A stretch of DNA of 64,000 nt from contig NZ_JAPNOZ010000007.1 in assembly GCF_029955155.1 (NCBI RefSeq), forward strand, positions 425 to 64,424. Direction: 5' to 3'. The stretch's first letter is position 1. Each line of letters begins with the position of its first letter. Shown piece after piece: positions 35,041 through 43,427 of this stretch. The DNA is from Psychrobacillus sp. NEAU-3TGS. Lineage in GTDB: Bacteria > Bacillota > Bacilli > Bacillales_A > Planococcaceae. The position numbers and the translations under genes are program-made. The notes below the pieces were generated by a model. It was not told the origin of the DNA, did not search any database, and saw only the letters and a list, made by a program, of their open reading frames with translations.

Positions 35041-36849
35041 GTTTTGGCAATTTGGTTGACCTGGTACTAGTCCATTTCTAGGTTGTAATCTTTTTTGTTT
35101 GCATTGTTCCTCTAATAACTTTTTCATGAGTTTTTCAATATAATCTATTTCATCATTTTTAGGGGAAAGGGGAGATAAATTTTCTATTTCAAGCGGATCT
35201 TTCGTCAAATTATACAATTCATATTCTTCTGGGACAGGACGGGTTTTGGTAGTTATTTTAGAAACGGATATACTGATTGTTTCATCAATAGGAATTTGGC
35301 TTTTAATCTCGGTTGTTTGATCTTCTAATCCAGGGTTGCTCCAAAATTGTGGATTGTCAAAGTAACGAGTGAACTTCCATATTTCATACGTATTGTTATT
35401 ACCAGTTGGAAGACGGGCAATAACTGCTTCAAGATGGTTAGGCTGTGTTACAGATTGATAAGGCTCGCCTGAGAAGCTAACTTGGTTTAAGCCTCTTGTG
35501 ACATCATCGTCTGACATAAAATAGACTGGATCATGTACTTGATGAGATTTATCTTTGTCATACACAACAGGTGTAAGATCACGTCCTACAAGTGGATGAA
35601 CTTCGGTATGATCTTGCTTAAGTTCTTTTGCAATCTTATGCACATCAATGTTAGCAAGCCCAAGTAGTGTGGGAAGAATGTCCACGTGACTTGTTAACAT
35701 ATCCGCTGTTCTGCGCTCAGAAAATAACTTGGGACTATGAACAATAAAAGGGACATGAATCGTTTCTTCGTAGGCGTTATACCATTTTTGGAACAATCCT
35801 CCGTGTGCTCCTAACAAATCGCCGTGATCCGAAGTGAAGATAACGATCGTATTGTCGTAAAACTTAGATTCTTGTAATGCCCTAAAAACTTTAGACATCT
35901 CATCATCTACTTGCTTGTGCAACGAAAAATATAGCTGTCGATAAACTAGTGTATCTCTAGTAGGCTGAAAGGTTTTTGGGTAGGTTTCTTTATAGCTTTC
36001 TTGTGCAGCTGGTTTTGTAAGTAGTGACTCATTCGTAGTAGGAGCAGGTGGAATGAATGGAACAGATGGATCTATGTCAAAGTTAAACAAGGGAGAAACC
36101 TCTGTTAGATCTCCATACAAAGCGATATCATGCGGATTAATAAAGGAAGAAACAATTAACCACGGTTTGGTATTTGCTTTCGGGCTGTTTTTTTCGAGTG
36201 AGGAGATGAGATTAACCACTTCTCTTGCGTATACTTCATCACGTCCTTTCGTACCAATTTGAGCAGAAGAACCAGAATTTCTTGGATTTGTCCCATGTGG
36301 TTCTGGTCCAAGCCATCCTGAAAAGCCAAATTCATCAAGGCGATCTGCTTCTAAATAGAATTCTTCATTTGTAGTGTTAGGAACACCGGTTGCGGGATGA
36401 TAACTTGGCATGGCATTTTGTGTACCAGGTATTAAGATATCTTGATGGGAAGCATGCCATTTTCCTTTCCAAAAGGTGTCGTAGCCGGCTGCACGAAAAT
36501 AATCTCCGATAGTAGGGACGCTATTTGGATCAAGCCAAAAAATGTCTGGTTCAGAAGCATTAGCAGCACCTCCAGTTGTTTTAGTTACCCCATGAAGAGA
36601 TGGATACTGCCCTGTGTATAAAGTTGTTCTACTCGGTGAGCAGGCAGTACTTCCGATATAGTGATGAAGAAATTCCAAACCGTTATCACGCAATAATTCT
36701 TGTGTCCTTAAATTTTCTTTCCGCCACTTTTTTAGCGCATCATTTTCATAAACAGTTGGAAAGCGTTGCTCGTCTACTAGGAATATGAGGAAATTAGGTT
36801 TTCGTTCACACGAATTTATGTCTGACCATTTCGTGTCTTTATCCTCCAA
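35035..36849 (-). CDS. Cys-type sulfatase, cytoplasmic
   Basis: 604 residues. The alkaline-phosphatase-like fold is seen in FLIFLVDEQR (metal Asp), and the formylglycine motif is CSPSRTTLYTG with Cys70. TFWKGKWHAS, TSDHGDLLGAHGG (metal Asp/His) and KDPLEIENLSP near the C-terminus are typical. Cys70 must be converted to formylglycine by FGE or an anaerobic maturase; none is in the window. No signal peptide, so it acts on an internal or imported sulfate or phosphonate ester. Start TTG 36849 is 9 bases from AAGGAG. Choline-sulfatase-like, but substrate not certain. Confidence 0.88.
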   Translation of the reverse strand: MEDKDTKWSDINSCERKPNFLIFLVDEQRFPTVYENDALKKWRKENLRTQELLRDNGLEFLHHYIGSTACSPSRTTLYTGQYPSLHGVTKTTGGAANASEPDIFWLDPNSVPTIGDYFRAAGYDTFWKGKWHASHQDILIPGTQNAMPSYHPATGVPNTTNEEFYLEADRLDEFGFSGWLGPEPHGTNPRNSGSSAQIGTKGRDEVYAREVVNLISSLEKNSPKANTKPWLIVSSFINPHDIALYGDLTEVSPLFNFDIDPSVPFIPPAPTTNESLLTKPAAQESYKETYPKTFQPTRDTLVYRQLYFSLHKQVDDEMSKVFRALQESKFYDNTIVIFTSDHGDLLGAHGGLFQKWYNAYEETIHVPFIVHSPKLFSERRTADMLTSHVDILPTLLGLANIDVHKIAKELKQDHTEVHPLVGRDLTPVVYDKDKSHQVHDPVYFMSDDDVTRGLNQVSFSGEPYQSVTQPNHLEAVIARLPTGNNNTYEIWKFTRYFDNPQFWSNPGLEDQTTEIKSQIPIDETISISVSKITTKTRPVPEEYELYNLTKDPLEIENLSPLSPKNDEIDYIEKLMKKLLEEQCKQKRLQPRNGLVPGQPNCQNK

Positions 36850-37020
36850 AATTTATCATCTCCTTAAAAATCGTTTTCTATATTTTACGTTAGAATTTAT
36901 TAATTGTTTGGGAGTTTTTTAGCTAAATTAAAAAGAATGCTTAATCAATAAAGTGGAGACAAACACACATTTTTTAAATTGGTCATAAAGTATAGAAAGT
37001 GGTGTGGGGAGGTTGTTCGT

Positions 37021-38118
37021 ATGGAGAAAAATAAAGAAACAAGCTTTAAATTAAAGGGTTCTCGTTCGAAATGGCATCCAGTAGAAGCTGTCGGAATTCT
37101 ATTAGTTGTTGCTTCGTTACTAATCCTATTATTTGATCCTAATTCTCTCTCTAATTTTTTTAACACGATTATTGCTGAGGTAAAACCTATTGTAGTGGAT
37201 GTTTTTTTAACAAGTGAAATAGGAATTGCCATCATTATTAGTGTGATCTTCGGACGTATGATTGAACGTTTAGGATTTACCGATGGGTTAATCCGGATAT
37301 TTGTTCCGATTATGAAATTGCTTAAAATAAACCCATCTGTCATTGTACCGAGTGTTTATAACATTTTAGGTGATATTAATGCAGCTGGAAAAATTGCTGG
37401 ACCTGTTCTGGTGAAGGCAAAAGCGACGAAAGCAGAACAAAAAATAGCTGTTGCAACGATGATACAATCTCCGCAATCCTTTGCTACGTTAGTGCTAGGT
37501 CTCATTGCACTTTCTGCGTTCAACATTAATGCGTTTCCGCTTATAATACTTTCTATCTTTGTTCCGATTGTTGTGGTTCCATGGATATTATCCATCACAA
37601 TTTACCGAGATACAAAAAAGGTTGATTTGGAAAGTTTACCCCGATTTACGCCAAAAACAAAATTTCTTGAAACAATTTTTTCTTCTGCGAAAGAAGGCGC
37701 TGAGCTTCTATTTTTAATCATTATTCCTGCTGTTGCAGCTGTGTTTTTCTTTATAGGTGCACTAAGATTTTTAGGAGCCTGGGATTTTATTGAATCGAAT
37801 TTATCCACTGTACTAACATTCTTAAGTATCGAGCCAGCGACAGGTATTGTATCCGTTCTTGCCGCTCCTACGCTTGCTGTAGCCCAGCTGGCAGAATTAA
37901 CGTCGTCCATTGATGCACGATTAATAGTTGGCTCTTTTGTTTTAGCAAATTCCGGGTTACCATTATCCGTTATTTTCGGTCAAATTCCTGCAACTTGGGC
38001 AGAAGTTTCAAGCTTGAATGAGAGAGAAGCGTTAGTAGCATCGATTATCGGACTAATTATTAGAATCGCGACTGCCTGTTTACTTGCGTATTTTTTAACG
38101 CCATTTTTGGTAGGATAA
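37021..38118 (+). CDS. Gate-domain (nucleoside-recognition-like) membrane protein
   Basis: 365 residues with about 9-10 transmembrane helices. Gate-type segments are IIISVIFGRMIERLGFTDGL and VYNILGDINAAGKIAGPVLV, plus SFVLANSGLPLSVIFGQIPA in the second half. This family is annotated as nucleoside-recognition or transporter-gate proteins; its transport substrate is not known. ATG 37021 was chosen because GGGGAGG lies about 8 bases upstream. The amidohydrolase gene follows after three bases, so the two probably handle one compound: entry, then hydrolysis. Confidence 0.75.
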   Translation: MEKNKETSFKLKGSRSKWHPVEAVGILLVVASLLILLFDPNSLSNFFNTIIAEVKPIVVDVFLTSEIGIAIIISVIFGRMIERLGFTDGLIRIFVPIMKLLKINPSVIVPSVYNILGDINAAGKIAGPVLVKAKATKAEQKIAVATMIQSPQSFATLVLGLIALSAFNINAFPLIILSIFVPIVVVPWILSITIYRDTKKVDLESLPRFTPKTKFLETIFSSAKEGAELLFLIIIPAVAAVFFFIGALRFLGAWDFIESNLSTVLTFLSIEPATGIVSVLAAPTLAVAQLAELTSSIDARLIVGSFVLANSGLPLSVIFGQIPATWAEVSSLNEREALVASIIGLIIRIATACLLAYFLTPFLVG

Positions 38119-38121
38119 ACA

Positions 38122-39345
38122 ATGAGTATTTATATGATTCGTGCTAAAAAAATTATAACTGTGAGTCATATCGGAACGATTGAAGATGGAGCAATGGTGA
38201 TTCAAAATGAAAAAATAATAGAAGTAGGAACATGGGAAAACATTCGTAAACAATATTCCTCTATACAAGTTATCGATTATACAAACGATGTAGTGACTCC
38301 TTCTTTAGTCGATTGCCATACCCATTTACTTGAATTTGCGCCAACTTCGCTTTATCCAGTTACTTCGGATACTCATTTCCTAGCAGGAAAAGCAATTCTT
38401 CTTCATGCTTTATCTACGGGCATTACAGCACTAGGAGAACAAATTTGCGGTCATCCACTTGGTGATTTTTCTATCGAAGATTATAGGAAAGCGGTTCATG
38501 GAATTCCACTAAACGTTTCTTTTGCAACAACTAGTATATCCATTGGCTTTGAGAAAATAGCTCATTTTACTTCGATAACGCAGTCTAAAGCGGTTCATAA
38601 AAAGGATTTAGTAGATCCTTTTTTAGTAAGACAAATTGCAAAAGAGAGTGAATATCCAGGTGAAAATATATTTATCAATGCAACTCCAGCCAATTTCACT
38701 AAAAATGAAGTACCAAAAGCCGGAGAATTAATTTATACAATAGAGGAAATGCAACAAATTGTGGATATCTACCATGGGTTTGGAAAGAAGATAGGTGCAC
38801 ATGTAGCTGGTATAGTGGGAATAGAGATGGCGTTGGAAGTAGGTGTGGATGTTTTACATCATGCCCACAGCATTACCGATGAGCTAATAGCAAGAGCTTC
38901 AGATCAGGGTGTGCAAATAGTTGCAACCCCAATGGGAGGAACGCATTTAACACCAAATTCTCCGGAAGAAATACTGAAATTTATAAAGGCTGGCATTCCT
39001 GTTTCCATTTCTACTGATGCTTATTTACCGCCATATCCAGAAGTACCTTGGCTTCCTTATGAAGATAAATTGTTAAAAGGACCTGACCAATTAATGTTAA
39101 TTGCCAACCCATCTATGCAAGTTTTAAAGGAAAATAATTTCGATGAAAATGCAATTTTAGCTTTACTTACCAATAATCCAGCGACTATATTAGGCAAGCA
39201 CCATCAATTTGGTCGTTTAGAAAAAGGGCTAGATGCCAATTTTATAGTAGCAGAGGGTATTCCGGGCTTGGAAATCACCGATATAGAGAGAATAAAAAAA
39301 GTGTATTATCAAGGGAAATTGGTAATAAGTCGACCCTTTTCATAA
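38122..39345 (+). CDS. Amidohydrolase-family enzyme (imidazolonepropionase/prolidase-like)
   Basis: 407 residues. Metal-dependent amidohydrolase TIM barrel: VDCHTH at about 62-67, GAHVAG, LHHAHSI and STDAY carry the expected His and Asp ligands. N- and C-terminal strands form the composite beta domain. It belongs to the branch with imidazolonepropionase and aryldialkyl dipeptidases, with a ring or amide substrate that cannot be named. It starts three bases after the Gate-domain gene with AGGA overlapping that stop codon. A terminator follows at 39500. Confidence 0.85.
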   Translation: MSIYMIRAKKIITVSHIGTIEDGAMVIQNEKIIEVGTWENIRKQYSSIQVIDYTNDVVTPSLVDCHTHLLEFAPTSLYPVTSDTHFLAGKAILLHALSTGITALGEQICGHPLGDFSIEDYRKAVHGIPLNVSFATTSISIGFEKIAHFTSITQSKAVHKKDLVDPFLVRQIAKESEYPGENIFINATPANFTKNEVPKAGELIYTIEEMQQIVDIYHGFGKKIGAHVAGIVGIEMALEVGVDVLHHAHSITDELIARASDQGVQIVATPMGGTHLTPNSPEEILKFIKAGIPVSISTDAYLPPYPEVPWLPYEDKLLKGPDQLMLIANPSMQVLKENNFDENAILALLTNNPATILGKHHQFGRLEKGLDANFIVAEGIPGLEITDIERIKKVYYQGKLVISRPFS

Positions 39346-39346
39346 T

Positions 39347-39498
39347 ATCGGATTTTGGCAAGTCGCTATAGACGGCGCAGGCACCTCGCTCACCAAACGA
39401 AAATTATGCATATTAAGAAGCAAGTTTACCTCTTTTAGTTTCACTCTAGATCGTCCTTACTCTGAGCTTCCATATGATGCACAAATCCGATGTTGCAC
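39347..39498. repeat. Small intergenic element with imperfect inverted ends
   Basis: ATCGGATTTTGGCA at the left and TGCACAAATCCGAT at the right are near-inverted copies about 130 bases apart. The interior has no ORF. Only one copy was noticed in the window. Confidence 0.35.
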
Positions 39499-39499
39499 A

Positions 39500-39529
39500 A
39501 ACTATCCTTTAGAAGGGTAGTTTTTTTAT
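39500..39529 (+). terminator. Terminator of the amidohydrolase operon
   Basis: A 9-10-bp stem AACTATCCTT/AAGGGTAGTT with a 3-base loop is followed by TTTTTTATT. Confidence 0.85.
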
Positions 39530-39638
39530 TTCTAAAAAAATGAAAATGAACCTATAAACATAACACTTCAATTGCGGATTTTCTAAACGGTCGAGGGAAA
39601 TGCTAAGAGTGTAAGTAAAAAAGGAGGTTTTAGGATAA

Positions 39639-40433
39639 ATGACGATAAATAAAGAACTGGAAGCTTTAAAAGCGTATAGCTGTACAGATCGTTGTGTGTT
39701 AAGTGTTTATTTAAATACGAATCCTGCAGACCCAGATACACTAAAAGGTGCTTGGAAAATCCATCTGAAAAGTGGCTTAAAAAGAATTGGTGAATATTTG
39801 GAAGCATCAAATGATGAGCGGGAAATAAAAGCATTCGAACAAATAAAGAAAAAAGTGTTCAATGAGATAGAAGAAAATGCCCATGATCTTCGAAAAGGAA
39901 TTGTCATTTTTGCTACTGCAAATGAAGATATATGGTCTGTCTATTATGCACAGGTACCGGTTAAAACAAATTTTTACTGGGAAAACCATGCGATGACAGA
40001 ACAATTAGAGTATATGTATAAAGCATATCCAGAAGCGGGAATAATCATGCCAAGCTTTGGAGAAGTCCGTATTTTAGATACTGCGATGGGATTAGTTAGA
40101 GACGACTTAACATTTAAATTTGACCCGGTTTCGGAAGAGTGGAGAGAAAAGAAAAAAATAGATGCAAAAGGAAGACGTGCAGTTGCTGACAGTAGAACCG
40201 CCGTATTAGAGCCAGGATACAGAATAAATGCGAATAACCTCTTTAAAGGAATGAGGGTGACCATTGAACAACTAAAGAAAAAACGAGGTTGGCGGGAGTT
40301 CCATGTAGCCGGAGAGGCAGAAATGGCAAAAGCTTTTACAGATAGTATCAGGGATTTGCCTGCGAGCTGCATTCACAAAAATTTAAATAACAGTAAATCA
40401 AATGAAATAATTCATCAAATTTTCGAGAAGTAA
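39639..40433 (+). CDS. Archaeo-eukaryotic-type release factor homologue (VLRF1/baeRF family)
   Basis: 264 residues, cytoplasmic. DRCVLSVYLNTNPADP at the start, LRKGIVIFATANEDIWSVYY, PSFGEVRILDT and the C-terminal GWREFHVAGEAEMAKAFTDS fit the bacterial family related to eRF1, which I recall as VLRF1 or baeRF family 10. Such proteins are thought to act in hydrolysis or rescue of peptidyl-tRNA on ribosomes, but evidence for this branch is thin. I do not see a clear GGQ loop. SD AAAGGAGG is about 10 bases ahead. Monocistronic. Confidence 0.65.
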   Translation: MTINKELEALKAYSCTDRCVLSVYLNTNPADPDTLKGAWKIHLKSGLKRIGEYLEASNDEREIKAFEQIKKKVFNEIEENAHDLRKGIVIFATANEDIWSVYYAQVPVKTNFYWENHAMTEQLEYMYKAYPEAGIIMPSFGEVRILDTAMGLVRDDLTFKFDPVSEEWREKKKIDAKGRRAVADSRTAVLEPGYRINANNLFKGMRVTIEQLKKKRGWREFHVAGEAEMAKAFTDSIRDLPASCIHKNLNNSKSNEIIHQIFEK

Positions 40434-40513
40434 CCATAAGAGATGGAGCTAAGCAATCTGCTTAGCCTCATTTACCTAGATGAAAAACTCACAAAAATAA
40501 ACTTTTATTTTAT

Positions 40514-40543
40514 TGCATAAATGATCCTAAATCGCACAATATA
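40514..40543 (+). promoter_or_regulatory. Sigma-G-like promoter of the SASP gene
   Basis: TGCATA at 40514-40519, a 17-base spacer and CAATATA at 40537-40543 fit the forespore sigma-G pattern (TGMATA, CATnnTA-like) and precede an SASP gene, a known sigma-G target class. Confidence 0.6.
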
Positions 40544-40566
40544 ATTTCACAAGGAGGTGAAACAAC

Positions 40567-40776
40567 ATGGCAAATCGTAATTCAAATCAACTTCTAGTAC
40601 CAGGGGTGCAACAAGCTCTTGACCAAATGAAATATGAAATTGCACAAGAATTCGGTGTAAACCTTGGCGGAGACTCTACAGCGCGTGCTAACGGTTCCGT
40701 TGGCGGAGAAATTACTAAGCGTTTAGTAGCTCAAGCTCAAGCACAAATGAGTGGACAATCATTTAACCAACAATAA
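40567..40776 (+). CDS. Alpha/beta-type small acid-soluble spore protein
   Basis: 69 residues. [40 protein letters not shown] and [13 protein letters not shown] are the two conserved blocks of alpha/beta-type SASPs. The GPR protease cleavage region (YEIAQEFG) is present. The protein saturates spore DNA and protects it from UV and heat, and is degraded on germination. Strong SD AAGGAGGTG, a sigma-G-like promoter and a terminator form a compact single-gene unit. Confidence 0.96.
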   Translation: MANRNSNQLLVPGVQQALDQMKYEIAQEFGVNLGGDSTARANGSVGGEITKRLVAQAQAQMSGQSFNQQ

Positions 40777-40784
40777 CAAAATAG

Positions 40785-40815
40785 ACCGGTGGCAAAAAAT
40801 TGCCGCCGGTTTTTC
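40785..40815 (+). terminator. Terminator of the SASP gene
   Basis: ACCGGTGGCA pairs with TGCCGCCGGT (one G-U) around a 6-base loop, then TTTTTC. Confidence 0.88.
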
Positions 40816-40841
40816 AATGTCATCGGAATTGCCTTTAGTTT

Positions 40842-41135
40842 TTAATGGACTGCCGCTATAATGCCTTGTTCATCATCTAAAATTAATTCGATTCCTGTTG
40901 AGTTAGGGTCAAGATTCATAAATTCTTGCAGTGTCATACGCAGTGCTTCAATTAAATTTAATGTACTTAAGAATTGTTGTTGCCCATTGACATAAGCCTC
41001 TGCTGTAAAACCAGAATCGTCATCATCATACATAAGCTCGACTTCCACTTCTTCAGGGATTGTATTTTTTTGGCGTGCAATATATACACATACAGCGTTA
41101 ATAATGTTTTGTTCTGGGATTATTAACTTCTCCAT
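40842..41135 (-). CDS. yxcD: YxcD family protein (DUF2653)
   Basis: 97 residues, cytoplasmic and acidic. NIINAVCVYIARQKNTIPEE and VEVELMYDDDDSGFTAEAYV fit DUF2653/YxcD. Its start overlaps the end of the Tim44-like gene by 13 bases, so the two genes are translationally coupled and likely work together. Function unknown. Confidence 0.78.
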   Translation of the reverse strand: MEKLIIPEQNIINAVCVYIARQKNTIPEEVEVELMYDDDDSGFTAEAYVNGQQQFLSTLNLIEALRMTLQEFMNLDPNSTGIELILDDEQGIIAAVH

Positions 41136-41569
41136 GAGTTAGCATCCTCTTTTTTCTTGTCTTTAAACAAACGGAAGATTTTACGTATAACTACAACAAT
41201 TAAAATAATCGCTGCAGCGTTTATTGCAAATCCTAAAATAGATCCAAGCAAGCCCATATTAGCGAACAGGCTACCGAATAATAAACCAGCAATTCCACCA
41301 ATAAATAAGCCTTTCATTAGACCACCTGCAGTAAATCCTCCCTTAGTGTTTGTATTAGAATTGGATTTACTTGTTGCGGTTGTAGAATCCTCTTTTTTCT
41401 TTTGGATATTTGAATTATTGTTTGTTGAATTGTTATTTGTATTGAAACTTTTCTTACCTGATTTATATTTTTTTGCTTCTGCTGTGATTGTGTCCTCGTT
41501 AAATACAAAGTTTCCAACAGATGAAAACACAAGAGTCGCTGTTAATAAAAATATAGCTAATTTTTTCAA
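41123..41569 (-). CDS. Tim44-like membrane protein with TTG start
   Basis: 148 residues. Signal-peptide-like N-terminus (KKLAIFLLTATLVFSSVGN), a low-complexity Ser/Asn/Lys linker (about 35-75), then two Gly-rich transmembrane helices (GGLMKGLFIGGIAGLLFGSL and a second about 105-130) as seen in Tim44-domain/YxcE-like proteins, with a Lys-rich end. Start TTG 41569 is 9 bases after TATGGAGG; the ATG at 41605 has no SD. It heads a two-gene unit with yxcD. A role in the envelope is likely but unspecified. Confidence 0.7.
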   Translation of the reverse strand: MKKLAIFLLTATLVFSSVGNFVFNEDTITAEAKKYKSGKKSFNTNNNSTNNNSNIQKKKEDSTTATSKSNSNTNTKGGFTAGGLMKGLFIGGIAGLLFGSLFANMGLLGSILGFAINAAAIILIVVVIRKIFRLFKDKKKEDANSWRS

Positions 41570-41708
41570 TTTAGATAACCTCCATAAATAATAACTATAT
41601 GCCAATTTAACATAAGCATATAATTTAACTCTATACTATTTACGAACCAAAGAAAAGAAAGTTACACTTTATGTATGGTTTTTTATAGATAGTGATAAAA
41701 AATAAAAG

Positions 41709-41806
41709 TTATGCACAATTATGTGGAAAACCTGTTAGTAAATTCATTAGTGTTGATAATAATTAACTGTTTTATTGGTTTGAACTTGTGTATAACTTTA
41801 TCCACA
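41709..41806. promoter_or_regulatory. DnaA-box cluster, part 1 (downstream of sda)
   Basis: Boxes fitting TTWTNCACA: TTATGCACA 41709-41717 (+), TTTTCCACA 41722-41730 (-), TTATACACA 41787-41795 (-), TTATCCACA 41798-41806 (+). They lie between the sda terminator and the Tim44-like gene. Confidence 0.8.
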
Positions 41807-41885
41807 AATACACAAGTAAAAAATAATGTCGAAATTTTTTTCGAATAGAAATGGAATGAGAGGAATATTAATAAGTAAAATAGTA

Positions 41886-41928
41886 TAAAAAAAGACACCT
41901 CATAAATTTAACCGTTCGGTAGGTGTCT
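41886..41928 (-). terminator. Terminator of sda
   Basis: AGACACCT (41893-41900) pairs with AGGTGTCT (41921-41928), and the minus strand continues with seven or more T. Confidence 0.8.
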
Positions 41929-41986
41929 ATTAGATAAAAGTATAGGTTATTTTTCACAATAGATCGGTGAAAATTACTTAGAAAGA

Positions 41987-42115
41987 TTATGCATGCACAA
42001 TCAATGAGCGTCGGCAAATTTCATTTTCCAAGAGAGATATAAAATCACTAGAGAGTTTCAACTCTTTTGCTCGTTTATAAGACTCTAATAACAATTCATC
42101 TGGCATTTTACTCAT
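41987..42115 (-). CDS. sda: Sporulation checkpoint inhibitor Sda
   Basis: A 42-residue protein: [42 protein letters not shown]. The two-helix hairpin with P-D-E-L-L-x-E-S-Y and F-I-x-L-x-E-N-E-I-x-R-R-S-L matches Sda of Bacillus subtilis, which binds the sporulation histidine kinase KinA and blocks phosphorelay when replication is perturbed. SD AGGAGGTG lies 10 bases before the ATG. In B. subtilis sda is activated directly by DnaA; here ten DnaA boxes flank the gene, six of them upstream. Confidence 0.93.
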   Translation of the reverse strand: MSKMPDELLLESYKRAKELKLSSDFISLLENEICRRSLIVHA

Positions 42116-42234
42116 TTTAATAACACCTCCTGATTATATTTCATTCACTAAAGTCTATTGTGAAAAATAAAATGAATAGTTTATATCTATAACTTTAATC
42201 TAACAAAAAGTTAGGTTAAGAACAACTGTTCTCT

Positions 42235-42504
42235 TATCCACAGATGATAGTGGATAACCTGTTAACAATTGTTAATAAGTTTGTACAAATGTTTATACAA
42301 CAGTTGGAATTTTGTGAATAACTTTATCCACAAAAGTATATAACTCGAATTTTGTCGAAACATTTTTATCGATATAACTAAATATTTGATTCTAAATTAT
42401 CTTATTGTGCATAAAATAGATTTTTTCGTCCATATTTTATCATTTATTCATAAGTCTCACTTATACTTAAGAAAATCGATATTAATACGACGGACTTATC
42501 CACA
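42235..42504. promoter_or_regulatory. DnaA-box cluster, part 2 (upstream of sda)
   Basis: Boxes: TTATCCACA 42235-42243 (+), TTATCCACT 42250-42258 (-), TTATTCACA 42313-42321 (-), TTATCCACA 42324-42332 (+), TTATGCACA 42416-42424 (-), TTATCCACA 42496-42504 (+). The region is very A/T-rich and lies 120-390 bases upstream of sda. Confidence 0.85.
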
Positions 42505-42537
42505 AATAATTCGAATATTTATTGCGAATATTTTAGG

Positions 42538-42801
42538 TTAGTCTTGATTTTTATCTATTACCTCCTCATCTGTGTCTTCTATATTTTCTTCATTTACGTT
42601 CGTATCTTCTGCTTCACTATCGTTGTCTTTCACATCCACATTAAAATCTACATCTTCATCTACAGGGTCATTCATATCATTATCATCTGGATCATCACCG
42701 CAAGCTGCTAGTAATCCTACTGAAAGAAAAGCTGCTGCACTTAATTTCCATCCTTTATGATCCTTATTTAAATTCGTAGTTCCTATAGGTTGTACAAATG
42801 A
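42538..42801 (-). pseudogene. Small lipoprotein paralogue lacking a start codon
   Basis: The minus-strand frame ending at 42538 reads TTNLNKDHKGWKLSAAAFLS, VGLLAACGDDPDDND and an acidic tail to VIDKNQD. It parallels the intact neighbour at 42895-43068 (TTNSIAERRWWKVGAATFLS, VAFLAACGDGEN). In this copy the codon aligned with the neighbour's ATG reads ATA GGA, and no ATG, GTG or TTG occurs in frame before the lipobox. It is therefore either start-lost or uses a rare start. The acidic reading frame itself is intact. Function unknown. Confidence 0.6.
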
Positions 42802-42861
42802 ATCTTCCTATGTATTTCCCACAGTTATTATTTTCTAAACCTGTATTTTAAAATGGAAGCA

Positions 42862-42889
42862 TAAAAGAAAAACCACCGTAGTGGTTTTT
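42862..42889 (-). terminator. Terminator of the small lipoprotein gene
   Basis: AAAAACCAC pairs perfectly with GTGGTTTTT around a 4-base loop, then TTTCTTTTAT on the minus strand. Confidence 0.82.
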
Positions 42890-42894
42890 GGATT

Positions 42895-43068
42895 TTATTC
42901 GCCATCTTTGTTTTCTTCTTCAATCTCTTGTTCTATTTCTTCATCAATAGTGTCATCCACATCTGATTCATTTTCCCCGTCCCCACATGCTGCCAAAAAG
43001 GCTACTGAAAGAAATGTTGCTGCACCGACTTTCCACCATCTACGTTCTGCGATTGAATTCGTTGTCAT
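42895..43068 (-). CDS. Small acidic lipoprotein
   Basis: 57 residues. A basic N-terminus (MTTNSIAERRWWK) and short hydrophobic helix end in the lipobox FLAAC (Cys at about 27). An acidic Asp/Glu-rich tail of 30 residues follows. It is probably lipid-anchored on the outer membrane face. SD TAGGAGG upstream is good. A start-less paralogue lies immediately downstream. No family recognised. Confidence 0.7.
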   Translation of the reverse strand: MTTNSIAERRWWKVGAATFLSVAFLAACGDGENESDVDDTIDEEIEQEIEEENKDGE

Positions 43069-43261
43069 ATGAATTTCCTCCTAATTGTAGTTTCTTTTTA
43101 ATACTTAGATATTAACTACCCCATATTCTATATAGGTAAACCTTTTGTTTGGAATCATTCTCACATAGCTGTTTTACGTAGGAGTATTACAATGTTTTGT
43201 TTGGTACTTTGATTGCCTACACTACTAACGTGCAACGAACGAAGGCTCCCATATAGTTACC

Positions 43262-43304
43262 GAAAAAAATGCGAAAGGGATGCAACAAGTCGCATCCTTT
43301 TCGC
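43262..43304 (-). terminator. Probable hut operon terminator
   Basis: GCGAAAGGGATGC pairs with GCATCCTTTTCGC (one mismatch), and the minus strand continues with ATTTTTTTTCGG. It lies 124 bases beyond the hutH stop. The rest of 43069-43427 shows nothing. Confidence 0.75.
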
Positions 43305-43427
43305 GTTAAGAGTTTCTGTAATAGTGTTGAAATCGTTTTGGTCCAACATATTAAAGCACCTGGTAAATGTCTTAATATGAATAAACAATTTGTGGGAACC
43401 TTTGATTAAACTTTACATATATCCTTC

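Noticed and set aside
41709-42504. Chromosomal or plasmid origin of replication
   Set aside because: No dnaA, dnaN or rep gene is near, and the presence of sda explains the DnaA boxes better.
42572-42760. Ser-rich plus-strand ORFs at 42572-42760 and 42881-43072
   Set aside because: They are shadows of the Asp/Glu-rich lipoprotein frames on the minus strand.
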